A DNA stretch of 64,000 bases from Ilumatobacteraceae bacterium (GTDB lineage Bacteria; Actinomycetota; Acidimicrobiia; Acidimicrobiales; Ilumatobacteraceae), in assembly GCA_017859395.1 (NCBI GenBank), contig JAFMNE010000001.1:62001-126000 (forward strand), written 5' to 3'. Shown piece after piece: positions 45,463 through 53,862 of the stretch (position 1 is the stretch's first letter; each line of letters begins with the position of its first letter). The position numbers and the translations under genes were made by a program. The notes under the pieces are model-generated. The model had not been told where the DNA came from, searched no databases, and was given only the letters and a program-made list of their open reading frames with translations.

Positions 45463-46353
45463 CTAGCGATGTCGCATTGCGGGCATCCAACGTGGGCCAG
45501 CGGTCGCGTCGATTCTGGCGAGCAAAATGTCGTGATACGGCTCGACCGCATCGCAGAACACTGTGGTGGCGTCAACCCCGACGGCAGCCCAGGCTGGGGC
45601 GGTAGCTGCGTCGGTGCGGCGTTCTAACTCGAGTCGGAAGTCGCGACCGGCGTCGTTGAGGCGGTGCCCGTTGGCAAGGCCCTTCGCCGCGAGACGCGCC
45701 CATCCCGTAGCGATCGCATCGTCGTCGTGGCCCCGGCTGCGCGCGATCCATTCCTGTCCGCCGTACTCATCCTCGTTCACCATGACCGCATGCAAGAGCC
45801 CCACTTCGACGCCGTCGAGGTCTTCAGCGGCGCACAACGCCCAGTGATTGTCGCCGCGAAATTCGCGCAAACAGTTCGCAGCAAGCCATGCCGACAACAC
45901 AGGATCATCGGGCCGTACCGCTGATCGGGTGGCCGCGAACATAGGTCGAGCGCCGTCATGTACCGCGTCGGCACCGCGCCACAGATCATCAGCGAGTCCC
46001 GCGATCTGTTCCCCAAGACCTGGGGCCGCCTTCTCCAGACCCGGGATGACGGATGCATCGCGCACCGCAGTGATCGCAGTCTCGTCAGTCGCACCGCGGT
46101 AGATGCCCATCACCGCCTCAATCACCAGCGGTGCAATCGAATATGTTGCCGCAGCAGCCGCAGCGGGTGTGATCGCCCCAAGTGGCGCCAACCGCCATGC
46201 CACTACCCAGCCGGCCCCATTCGGCACACCGAGATCCGCAAAGCGGTTGATCGCTGCCTGGTCCCACATCAACCAGCCGACAAGATCGTGACCCGCGTGA
46301 CCCGCACGCGCCGTCAGCCGCATGAGGTCCTCTGGTAGGGCCGTGTGACTCAT
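45463..46353 (-). CDS. SCO6745/SalK-family protein
   Basis: 296 residues matching the actinobacterial SCO6745 (SalK) family: WRLAPLGAITPAAAAAATYSIAP in the first half, LREFRGDNHWALCAAEDLDGVEVGLLHA in the middle, and a C-terminal helical region ending ERRTDAATAPAW. The fold looks like a helix-turn-helix-type scaffold, but the biochemical role is unknown. ATG 46353 overlaps the GGT stop (ATGA), so the two genes are translationally coupled. Confidence 0.75.
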   Translation of the reverse strand: MSHTALPEDLMRLTARAGHAGHDLVGWLMWDQAAINRFADLGVPNGAGWVVAWRLAPLGAITPAAAAAATYSIAPLVIEAVMGIYRGATDETAITAVRDASVIPGLEKAAPGLGEQIAGLADDLWRGADAVHDGARPMFAATRSAVRPDDPVLSAWLAANCLREFRGDNHWALCAAEDLDGVEVGLLHAVMVNEDEYGGQEWIARSRGHDDDAIATGWARLAAKGLANGHRLNDAGRDFRLELERRTDAATAPAWAAVGVDATTVFCDAVEPYHDILLARIDATAGPRWMPAMRHR

Positions 46354-47915
46354 CGGCCGATGACCGCTCCGACACGGGCACGAGGATCGGCCGCACCGGC
46401 GAGGCCATCGCCGTCAGCGACGATGGCGTGCGCGTGACCAAATGTGGAATCGAAGGCCGGTAGCCGACTCACACGGTGGCCGCGCGCCGCCAACCCTGCG
46501 TCCCAGGCGTTGGGTGCATGCCCTTCGATCTCGAGGTGTTGCACCGTTGGGTCATCCCACGTGTCAAACCCGGTTGTCGGTCCGGCAAGGGCCCACCGCG
46601 GTGCGTTGATTGCCGCCGCGGGAGATGCGCCATCGGCAAACAGGCGCGCGGCGACCTGTAACAGAATCTGTGGCTGGGCGTCCCCTCCCATAGTCCCGAA
46701 GACCGAGACGAGATCACCGTCACGGGTGGCGACTGCTGGCGACAAAGTGTGCGGCGGGCGTCGACCTGGTCCGAATTCAGCGGGATGCCCGGGCTCAAGT
46801 GAGAACCCCAGGCCGCGATCGTGGAGGTTGATACCGGTGGAGGGTTCCACGATCCACGAACCGAACCCGGAGGCATTGGACTGGATCAACGACACCGCCA
46901 TACCGTCAACCTCGGCGGTGCAGAGATAGGTGGTGTCACCGGCCAGACCCGGTGCCGACCAGGTGGAGCAGCGATCGAGGTTCAACAGGTGTGCGCGTGA
47001 GCGGATCATCTCCAGTAGTGCGTCACCATCGGCGTGTTCATGGAGCACGGCTGGCCGATCATGACCAGCGACTTTGGCCGCTTCGATCAGAACATGGGCC
47101 CATCGGTCGGTATCGGGGTCGTCGAGGTCTACCTGGTCGGCCACGATGGTCCCACCAAGTGTGAGATAGCCCTGCGAATTCGGGCCGATGGTATGCATCT
47201 GCACGCCGAAGGCATCGGCGCAGAGCGGTCGGACCCAATCTGCAACGACGCGGCGCAGATCGTCAACATCGAATAGGCCACGTCCCAGAGCGCGCAGACC
47301 ATCACCGAACGCACCGAGATAGAAGGCGTCGCGCCCCCCATCGGCAATCGCGCGTAGCGCATCAGCCACCCCGGGCCGTCGCACCCGTGCACCCACTCGG
47401 GTGGCCTGTGACACCAGTTCATGTAGTTGTTCACGCCCGCGCGCATCGACGCGCGATGCGGCCCCCACCAGAAGTGGGCTTGCCGGGAAACCGCGGTCGG
47501 CAAGGTCAATGGCAGGGGCGAGCAACGTCGATAGCGGCAGCGACCCGAACCGGTCATGCAGAGCCACCCACCCGTCGACACACCCGGGCACGGTCACCGC
47601 CGCAATCTCATGGCGCAGAGGCATTGCGGCATGGCCGGCGTCGCGCAGTGCTGCGGCATCCGCTCCCGATCCAGCGCGCCCGCTGGAGTTGAGCGCCACC
47701 ACACCGTCGGGGGTGTGCACCAGTGCGAACAGGTCACCGCCCATACCGCAGAGGTGAGGCCCGGTCACGGCGATCGCGGCATTGGTCGCAATCGCTGCGT
47801 CCACTGCATTGCCACCCGCTGAGAAGATCGCGTCACCCGCGCGTGCCGCCAGATGATCCGCCGCAGCGACCAGATGCTGAGTGGCACGAGTGGATGCCTG
47901 CGGAAGAGGATTCAC
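46350..47915 (-). CDS. ggt: Gamma-glutamyltransferase family protein
   Basis: 521-residue Ntn hydrolase. AAARAGDAIFSAGGNAVDAAIATNAAI and NSSGRAGSGADAA begin the large subunit. The nucleophilic Thr of the autoprocessing site lies in AGDTTYLCTAEVDGMAVSLIQS. FGSWIVEPSTGINLHDRGLGF and FGTMGGDAQPQILLQV follow. No signal peptide, so it may be cytosolic and act on gamma-glutamyl or related amides; glutathione is unlikely to be the main thiol if the cell uses mycothiol. GTG 47915 is supported by TACGGT 7 nt upstream. The longer ORF overlaps the SET gene. Confidence 0.9.
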   Translation of the reverse strand: MNPLPQASTRATQHLVAAADHLAARAGDAIFSAGGNAVDAAIATNAAIAVTGPHLCGMGGDLFALVHTPDGVVALNSSGRAGSGADAAALRDAGHAAMPLRHEIAAVTVPGCVDGWVALHDRFGSLPLSTLLAPAIDLADRGFPASPLLVGAASRVDARGREQLHELVSQATRVGARVRRPGVADALRAIADGGRDAFYLGAFGDGLRALGRGLFDVDDLRRVVADWVRPLCADAFGVQMHTIGPNSQGYLTLGGTIVADQVDLDDPDTDRWAHVLIEAAKVAGHDRPAVLHEHADGDALLEMIRSRAHLLNLDRCSTWSAPGLAGDTTYLCTAEVDGMAVSLIQSNASGFGSWIVEPSTGINLHDRGLGFSLEPGHPAEFGPGRRPPHTLSPAVATRDGDLVSVFGTMGGDAQPQILLQVAARLFADGASPAAAINAPRWALAGPTTGFDTWDDPTVQHLEIEGHAPNAWDAGLAARGHRVSRLPAFDSTFGHAHAIVADGDGLAGAADPRARVGAVIGR

Positions 47916-47922
47916 TACCGTG

Positions 47923-47928
47923 ACCGTA
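47923..47928 (-). promoter_or_regulatory. -10 element of ggt
   Basis: TACGGT on the minus strand ending 7 nt before GTG 47915. Confidence 0.4.
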
Positions 47929-47958
47929 GTCGGGCACTGGGTGTGGGTGATGCGCCGT

Positions 47959-48312
47959 TCAGAAACCGAAATCCCGGTCGGGGTCGCCGGCTGCGTAATC
48001 GATCGTGAGTTCATCACCGACGCGAATATCGCGTAGTGATGTCACGGTCGCCGTCTCGTCGCCCAGTTCAATGGCGCAATTTGGGTCGCCACGCCGGTGG
48101 TTCAACAGTGACCCCTCTCCCAAGATCAACGCGAAACCGTCATCGAGTTCAAAGACGTAATGCTCGATGAGCGAACCGGTTCCCCACACCGGGTCGGCAG
48201 CGTCGAAGACGAGCAGCGGCCACACCGCGATCGTCGTGCCGGCAGCGATATCGGTTGCGGCAACCAACCCGCGGCCGTGTAGAGCTGAGTCGGCGACCTG
48301 AAACGTCGTCAC
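47959..48312 (-). CDS. Small SET-domain protein
   Basis: 117 residues making up a minimal SET domain: HGRGLVAATDIAAGTTIAVW, the knot-forming GSLLNHRRGDPNCAIEL (equivalent of NHSCxPN) and GDELTIDYA. It probably methylates a protein lysine using SAM; post-SET cysteines are absent. GTG 48312 follows CAACAT by 6 nt. Confidence 0.85.
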   Translation of the reverse strand: MTTFQVADSALHGRGLVAATDIAAGTTIAVWPLLVFDAADPVWGTGSLIEHYVFELDDGFALILGEGSLLNHRRGDPNCAIELGDETATVTSLRDIRVGDELTIDYAAGDPDRDFGF

Positions 48313-48318
48313 GCCGAC

Positions 48319-48386
48319 ATGTTGGCCGATGGGGTGGGCTGGCGCCTACCTCCGGTCGATCTCGGTAACGATCCCGTGGCTAATTT
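48319..48386. promoter_or_regulatory. Divergent promoters, SET gene / CoA-transferase
   Basis: Minus CAACAT at 48319-48324 (6 nt before GTG 48312) and plus TAATTT at 48381-48386 (6 nt before ATG 48393). Confidence 0.4.
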
Positions 48387-48392
48387 CGGCCT

Positions 48393-49637
48393 ATGAGCCG
48401 CGCATTGCACACCGGTGGACCCCTCGAGGGGATTCGAGTTGTCGAACTTGCCGTGTGGATCGCTGGCCCCGCGGCCGCACTGGTCCTCGCCGACTGGGGG
48501 GCTGATGTCATCAAGGTCGAACCACTCGACGGCGATCCGAACCGGTCATTCAAGTACCTCTTCGGGGGCGACCCCGACACCAACCCGGTGTTCGAACTCG
48601 ACAACCGAGGTAAACGCGGCATCGCGGTCGATATCCGTTCATCAGAGGGTGCGGGCATTATGGAACGCCTACTCGTTGACGCCGATGTATTCGTCACCAA
48701 TCTGCGTCCCGGGGCGCTGCAGCGCGCTGGTCTGGATGCTCCCACCGTGATGGCGCGTCATCCGCGCCTGGTCTATGGCCACATCACTGGATATGGCACC
48801 GATGGGCCTGATGCTGACCGCGCCGCCTATGACCTGGCCGCGTTCTGGTCGCGCACGGGCATCGCCGACACCTTGCGGACACCGGACGGCCAGGTACCTG
48901 TCCAACGCGGAGGGATGGGTGACCACGCCACCGGCATGACCCTGGCCGGTGGCATCGCGGCCGCATTGTTTCAACGCGAACGCACCGGTCGCGGTGAACT
49001 CGTCACCACATCGCTTCTGCGCCAAGGCGTCTACATGCTGGGATTTGATCTCAACGTGGCGCTCGATTGGGGGCGGACCGCGCCGTTGGTCGATCGGCTG
49101 CGCGCCCCAAACCCGATGGCCAATAACTACACCTGTGCTGATGGGCGCACCCTGTGGTTGGTGGGTGTGGCCAGCGACCGTCACTGGCCACCGCTGGCGC
49201 GGGCCATGGGGCATCCGGAATGGCTCGACGATGAACGTTTCGCCACTGAACGGGGGCGTTTCAAAAACCGTGAGGAATTGATTGCGCTACTCGACGCCGA
49301 GTTCGCGACCAGAGATTTGAACGATTGGGCAACAGCGTTTGCCGGTGAACCCGATGTGTTCTGGGCGCCGGTTAACTCGATCGAGGATGTTCTTGCCGAT
49401 CCGCAAATCGGTCCCTCCGGGGCGATCGTCGATGTGCCCGAACGCGACGACGGGTCGCGGCAGATGGTGGCGACCCCCATCGATTTCGCTGGCGCCTCGC
49501 CACGTCCCCGCCGAGTTGCCCCCGACATCGGAGAGCACTCCCGTGATGTACTGGCCGCCCTCGGCTACGACGATGCAGCACTGGATGCCCTAGTGGCATC
49601 CGGCGTGATCGGCGATGGCTCACCTGGCGCGAGCTGA
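48393..49637 (+). CDS. CaiB/BaiF-type (family III) CoA-transferase
   Basis: 414 residues. The opening GPLEGIRVVELAVWIAGPAAALVLADWGADVIKVEPLDGDP, VFVTNLRPGALQRAGLD and YGHITGYGTDGPDADRAAYDLAA (catalytic Asp region) are standard for formyl-CoA/succinyl-CoA-type transferases. The acyl substrate is unknown. Leaderless-type promoter 6 nt before the ATG. Convergent with the sortase gene, with a hairpin across the junction. Confidence 0.93.
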   Translation: MSRALHTGGPLEGIRVVELAVWIAGPAAALVLADWGADVIKVEPLDGDPNRSFKYLFGGDPDTNPVFELDNRGKRGIAVDIRSSEGAGIMERLLVDADVFVTNLRPGALQRAGLDAPTVMARHPRLVYGHITGYGTDGPDADRAAYDLAAFWSRTGIADTLRTPDGQVPVQRGGMGDHATGMTLAGGIAAALFQRERTGRGELVTTSLLRQGVYMLGFDLNVALDWGRTAPLVDRLRAPNPMANNYTCADGRTLWLVGVASDRHWPPLARAMGHPEWLDDERFATERGRFKNREELIALLDAEFATRDLNDWATAFAGEPDVFWAPVNSIEDVLADPQIGPSGAIVDVPERDDGSRQMVATPIDFAGASPRPRRVAPDIGEHSRDVLAALGYDDAALDALVASGVIGDGSPGAS

Positions 49638-49656
49638 TTCGAACGAGCGAATTCAG
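49634..49656. terminator. Hairpin between convergent CoA-transferase and sortase genes
   Basis: CTGATTCG (49634-49641) pairs with CGAATTCAG (49648-49656) with one bulged base around a 6-nt loop, covering both stop codons. Probable bidirectional terminator; no U-run. Confidence 0.45.
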
Positions 49657-50420
49657 GCAGTTATCGGTTCGGCGTAGACCACGACATTGTCGTCGAAACG
49701 GCGGATGTCATCGTCGAACTCTCCGCCGCAGGTGATGAGTACCAGTGTTTCAGGACCATTGGTTGTCCATATGCGATCGGGTGGCAGAGCGTCTTTCGGG
49801 TATTGATGACGTTCGGTGACTTGGTACTCCAGCACCTCGCCACCATCGACGGTGACCTGAACCCGGTCACCGGCTTCCAGGGTGCCGAGTTCGAGGAATG
49901 GGCCGAATTGGTCGCCCCAGGTCACGTGCGCGGCCAGCACGGTGGCGCCGTCCTCTCCCGGAGCGGATCCTGGCCGGTACCAACCAACAACGTCCACATC
50001 GGGGACGTCGAGTTCGCCCTCGGGAGTCGTGCCCACATCGATGATGCGCACATCGATTTTCAAACGATCGATCAGAACTCTGACTGGTTCGGCACGCTCA
50101 CGGGGTGGGACGGGCAGTGCAGATCCTCGGTCGTCGGGGTTGAGAGACGCAATGATCGCCGCGACGTCGGTGGTGTCGTTCGCAGTTGTGGACTCGGGGA
50201 CGCCGGTGCTCGGCGGCGTGGTCGTTGGCGCAGCGGTACCAGTTGAGGGTGGTACCGATGTGGTGATCGCCGTGATGGTTCCAAAGTCGTCGATGCGTGA
50301 GCCCTGCAAACCGGCGATCGCGAGCCCGATGCCAGCCACCGCCAACAACCCGGCGAGAACGAGCAGAGAACGGCCACGGGCCGACCCCGCGGTAGTCGCA
50401 GAGTCGGCCCGTGGGTCCAT
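49653..50420 (-). CDS. Class F-like sortase
   Basis: 255 residues. An N-terminal membrane helix (LLVLAGLLAVAGIGLAIAG) is followed by a Thr/Pro/Ser-rich linker and a sortase beta-barrel. The catalytic triad is visible as His in VLAAHVTWGDQFGPF, Cys in LVLITCGGEFDDD and Arg in RRFDDNVVVYA. The TCGGxFD ... DNVVVYA pattern is that of class F sortases. It lies 10 nt downstream of the DUF4397 gene, its likely substrate, so the pair is co-expressed. ATG 50420 is the start; the longer ORF overlaps the upstream stop. Confidence 0.9.
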   Translation of the reverse strand: MDPRADSATTAGSARGRSLLVLAGLLAVAGIGLAIAGLQGSRIDDFGTITAITTSVPPSTGTAAPTTTPPSTGVPESTTANDTTDVAAIIASLNPDDRGSALPVPPRERAEPVRVLIDRLKIDVRIIDVGTTPEGELDVPDVDVVGWYRPGSAPGEDGATVLAAHVTWGDQFGPFLELGTLEAGDRVQVTVDGGEVLEYQVTERHQYPKDALPPDRIWTTNGPETLVLITCGGEFDDDIRRFDDNVVVYAEPITA

Positions 50421-50430
50421 CAGTGTTGTC

Positions 50431-51222
50431 TCAGACGGTGTCGCGACGACGCAGCACGACCACACCGCCGCCAGCCATGAGGGCAGCAGCGGCGAGGGCG
50501 AGCAGTGTCGTGTTCACACCGCTGTCGACGGGAGCACCCGTGTTGACCGCGGTCGGGGCCTCGGCGCCCACTTCGATCACCTCGGTGAGGAAGGTGAACG
50601 TGTCATCGGCGAGAGATCCAACGGCGTAGACAATGAGGTCCTCGCCGGCAACGACTTCAACGGTTGGCACGTCCACAATCGGGTCACCACCGGTCGGAGC
50701 GATCTGCGCACCAGCAACTTCGCCAGCGGGCAGGGCAAGAACGGCCTCGTCGCCGTTGGCAGCGTTCACCACTGGGCGTACATCGCCGAGCACGACGTCA
50801 ACCTCAGGAGCGGCAGCAGCGTGACGGATCGTCAGCCGACCCTCTCCTGCAGCTGTCATCGAGGTGTCGTTTTCGAACACAGCGATGGCGGGTGCACCGT
50901 CAGCGTCGAGATGAGCGAGAACAGTCCAGTTACCCTCGGCCGGCACATCGAAGTCGATGGGGCCGATGGCAGCCGTGTCGGTACCAGCCAGCAGCGCGGT
51001 CACGCCGGGGATGGAGGTGCCCGCGAACGGCGTCAGGTCAAAGGTGTCGCCGAACTCAAAGCCGGGCACCACGGTGGCGCCAGCGGCGGCGACGTCAACG
51101 ACGACGTCGGGGATGCCGTGCAGCAAGATGACAGAGGTCTCGTCGGCATGGCCATCGGCCGATGCCACCGAGGGAGCGAGGATTGCGACCGCCGCGGCGG
51201 CCACAGCGAGTACTGGTCGCAT
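50431..51222 (-). CDS. DUF4397-domain cell-wall protein, probable sortase substrate
   Basis: 263 residues. A cleavable signal peptide (MRPVLAVAAAAVAILAPSVASADG) is followed by DUF4397-type beta domains, visible as VILLHGIPDVVVDV and later LTIRHAAAAPEVDVVL, and a C-terminal sorting signal. The latter reads AVNTGAPVDSG, a hydrophobic helix (LLALAAAALMAGGGVVVL) and RRRDTV. The motif is not LPxTG, but a TG follows the right spacing. ATG 51222 has AAAGGA about 10 nt upstream. The protein is probably displayed on the wall by the adjacent sortase. Confidence 0.85.
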   Translation of the reverse strand: MRPVLAVAAAAVAILAPSVASADGHADETSVILLHGIPDVVVDVAAAGATVVPGFEFGDTFDLTPFAGTSIPGVTALLAGTDTAAIGPIDFDVPAEGNWTVLAHLDADGAPAIAVFENDTSMTAAGEGRLTIRHAAAAPEVDVVLGDVRPVVNAANGDEAVLALPAGEVAGAQIAPTGGDPIVDVPTVEVVAGEDLIVYAVGSLADDTFTFLTEVIEVGAEAPTAVNTGAPVDSGVNTTLLALAAAALMAGGGVVVLRRRDTV

Positions 51223-51246
51223 AGGAGGGGTCCTTTCAATGGGGGG

Positions 51247-51272
51247 AACATCAACAGTGAGCTGTTGATGTT
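51247..51272 (-). promoter_or_regulatory. Perfect 11-bp inverted repeat between pepN and DUF4397 gene
   Basis: AACATCAACAG (51247-51257), a 4-nt loop and CTGTTGATGTT (51262-51272). In the minus-strand transcript it follows pepN and precedes the DUF4397 Shine-Dalgarno by about 15-20 nt. Either a pepN terminator (followed by CCCCCC rather than U) or an operator/5'-UTR hairpin for the wall-protein operon. Confidence 0.6.
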
Positions 51273-51307
51273 CTTCGTGTAACACCGCGGTACGCGATGC
51301 CATTCCC

Positions 51308-53815
51308 TCACGGGCTAATGAACTCGGTGGCGATCCGGCGTGCCAGTGCTGCATTGACCTGCTGGCGCTCAAGGATCTGACGCAGCGTGATCGTGGCCTG
51401 CGCGATGGGACGCGCGGCAAAGAACGCCGGAATGTGCTCGAGATCGTCATCGTCGACGAGCCACTTCACCGGGTCCACCATCCGCACGATGGTGTTGGTG
51501 GGGAAACGTTCGTTGATGTCGTCCCAGGCGTCGCTGATGATGTCCCACACCCGCCGTCCACCGGCGGGGTTGGCCATGCAGGCTCGCAATACGAACGGGG
51601 CGTTTTGTGTCCGCACCGACGACGTCAGGGCGAACCGCGCAGTGGCCTCGACGAGATTGGCATCATCGAACTCGGCAAGGGCATACAAGTTGCGAAGTTG
51701 TTCTTGTGGAGTGTCCGCGGATTCGAACGCCGCTGTCAGTGCTGCATGCTCGGCTGCATCGCCGTACTGGGCGACCACGACGGTGGCCGCAGCCAGCACC
51801 TCGGCATCGACCGATGCGCCGGCACGGGCCTGATCCACCGCCGACCGGCAGTACGCGATGGTGTCGGAATCAGCCCCCAGGGTTCCCAGGGTGCGTATCA
51901 GCAGGCCACGCAGGCTGGCATCGAGTTCAGTGTCCTCAGGCTGTGGGTCACCAAGGCGGTGGAGCGCAGGGCGGCAGATATCGGCGCAGGTGGTGGCAAA
52001 ACCTGCGCGACGCTCCGCGGGTATCACGCGAGCGAGCTGGCGCAAGGCATTGATCATGGCCTGCCACACCGCCAGAGTGCTCTCGGCGCTCATTGCGGTG
52101 ATGAGGTTCAACATGTCCTCTGCGGTGGCACGGCCGGCGAGTACCTCATTCCATAGGTCATCGACGAGGTGGTATCGCTCGAGGACCTCGAGCGAGTCGA
52201 GGTTGTGGACGAGTCGTTTACGCAACTGGTGGTCGTAGCCCACGCGGTAGAAACCGTGCCCCTCATGGTTGACCACGACCGCGCCGGTCGTACCAACAGT
52301 GATGCTCACCGGTTCCGACTCGAGCAACAACCGTTGAATTCCGGCATCGGTCCGCACCACTACCGGCACGACGTAGGTCGTGTCACTAACATCGTCCGAC
52401 CACGAGAAACGCTGCTGACGCAGGGTGACGGTGCCGTCATCGGCAGCGCTCGCCGACACGATGGGGTGACCCGGTTGCCAGATCCACGAGTCCATGAGGC
52501 GCCGCACTGGCTCACCGCTGGTGGTCTCCAATGCATCCCACAGGTCAGAGGTTTCGGTACTCGAATAGCTGTGTGTCTCGAGATAGTGGCGCACCCCATC
52601 GCGGAATCTCTCGGAGCCCAAATACTGCTCCAGCATGCGCAGCACAGCACCGCCTTTGATGTAGGTCAAGATGTCGAACATGCCCTCGGCATCAGCGGGG
52701 GACCGCACGTCGAATTCGATGGGGCGCGTGCTCGTGAGTGCGTCGGTTTCAAACGCCGCGCTGCGTTCCAAGCCGAACGACAACCATCGTTCCCAGTCCG
52801 GCCGGTAGGCATCGCAGGCCGCGAGTTCCATGAAGGTTGCAAAGGCCTCGTTCAACCAGATGCCGTTCCACCAGCGCATGGTGACGAGGTCGCCGAACCA
52901 CATATGGGCGAGCTCATGGGCGACCACATCGGCAACGACCTGGCGTTCGGGTTGCGTCGCGGATGCAGGGTCGACGAGCAACAGGTTCTCTCGAAACGTG
53001 ATGCACCCGAGGTTCTCCATCGCGCCGGCGGCGAAGTCCGGCAATGCCACCAGGTCCACTTTGTCGCCCGGGTACGCGATGCCGTAGTAGTTCTGGAACC
53101 ACCGCAGACAGAACGACGCAACGTCGATCGCGAAGCCGGTCAGGTCTCCCTTACCGGGCACGTGGACCACGCGGAGGTCGATGCGGTCCACATCCACCAC
53201 CGAGGTGATCTCGAGCGGGCCCACCACCATGGCCACGAGATAGGTGCTCATCGGCATCGTGTCGGCGAATGTCACTGCAACACGCCCGCCCTCGCGAGGG
53301 CTGCGGGCAACTTCGGCACCGTTCGACACAGCGACGAGGGTGTCGTCGACGACCAGAGTGATACCGAAAGTGGCCTTCGCTTCTGGTTCGTCCCAGCACG
53401 GAAACACTCGCCGACAGTCGGTTGCCTGCATCTGGGTTGTGGCAATGACCCGATCGTTACCATCGTCATCGGTGAACGTCGATCGGTAGAGGCCGCGCAG
53501 AAGGTCGTTGATCACGCCTGAGAACGAGACGTTGATCACATGCTCTCCGATGCTCAATGGTGTGTTAGCGGCGAGCGTGAGCCGCTCGGTCTCGGGGTCG
53601 AGTCCGGTGGCGACCGCGGTTCCGTCAATCGTGGCGGCCTCCAGCTCCAGATCGATGGCATTCAGCACCAGTGCCTCGGTCTCCTCGGTGACCTCGACCG
53701 TGATGGCGACGTGCCCACTGAACGTGCAGGTGGTCAGATCGGGTGACAACTCCACCTTGTAGTGCACCGGTCGTGCATGACGTGGGAGGCGGTGGGGGTC
53801 TGCTGTGGTGCTCAC
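51308..53815 (-). CDS. pepN: Aminopeptidase N (M1 zinc metallopeptidase)
   Basis: 835 residues. The exopeptidase motif GAMENLGCITFRE is followed by the zinc site VVAHELAHMWFGDLVTMRWWNGIWLNEAFATFME (HExxH and downstream Glu). An ERAP1-type C-terminal helical domain completes the protein. It cleaves neutral or basic N-terminal residues from peptides in the cytosol. The GTG start follows TACGCT by 7 nt. Divergent from the PfkB gene. Confidence 0.96.
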   Translation of the reverse strand: MSTTADPHRLPRHARPVHYKVELSPDLTTCTFSGHVAITVEVTEETEALVLNAIDLELEAATIDGTAVATGLDPETERLTLAANTPLSIGEHVINVSFSGVINDLLRGLYRSTFTDDDGNDRVIATTQMQATDCRRVFPCWDEPEAKATFGITLVVDDTLVAVSNGAEVARSPREGGRVAVTFADTMPMSTYLVAMVVGPLEITSVVDVDRIDLRVVHVPGKGDLTGFAIDVASFCLRWFQNYYGIAYPGDKVDLVALPDFAAGAMENLGCITFRENLLLVDPASATQPERQVVADVVAHELAHMWFGDLVTMRWWNGIWLNEAFATFMELAACDAYRPDWERWLSFGLERSAAFETDALTSTRPIEFDVRSPADAEGMFDILTYIKGGAVLRMLEQYLGSERFRDGVRHYLETHSYSSTETSDLWDALETTSGEPVRRLMDSWIWQPGHPIVSASAADDGTVTLRQQRFSWSDDVSDTTYVVPVVVRTDAGIQRLLLESEPVSITVGTTGAVVVNHEGHGFYRVGYDHQLRKRLVHNLDSLEVLERYHLVDDLWNEVLAGRATAEDMLNLITAMSAESTLAVWQAMINALRQLARVIPAERRAGFATTCADICRPALHRLGDPQPEDTELDASLRGLLIRTLGTLGADSDTIAYCRSAVDQARAGASVDAEVLAAATVVVAQYGDAAEHAALTAAFESADTPQEQLRNLYALAEFDDANLVEATARFALTSSVRTQNAPFVLRACMANPAGGRRVWDIISDAWDDINERFPTNTIVRMVDPVKWLVDDDDLEHIPAFFAARPIAQATITLRQILERQQVNAALARRIATEFISP

Positions 53816-53822
53816 GTTGACG

Positions 53823-53855
53823 AGCGTAGGAGCCGGATGGACCGGCGACTAGCGT
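53823..53855. promoter_or_regulatory. Divergent promoters, pepN / adenosine-kinase-like gene
   Basis: Minus TACGCT at 53823-53828 (7 nt before GTG 53815) and plus TAGCGT at 53850-53855 (7 nt before GTG 53863). Confidence 0.45.
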
Positions 53856-53862
53856 GGCGCGG

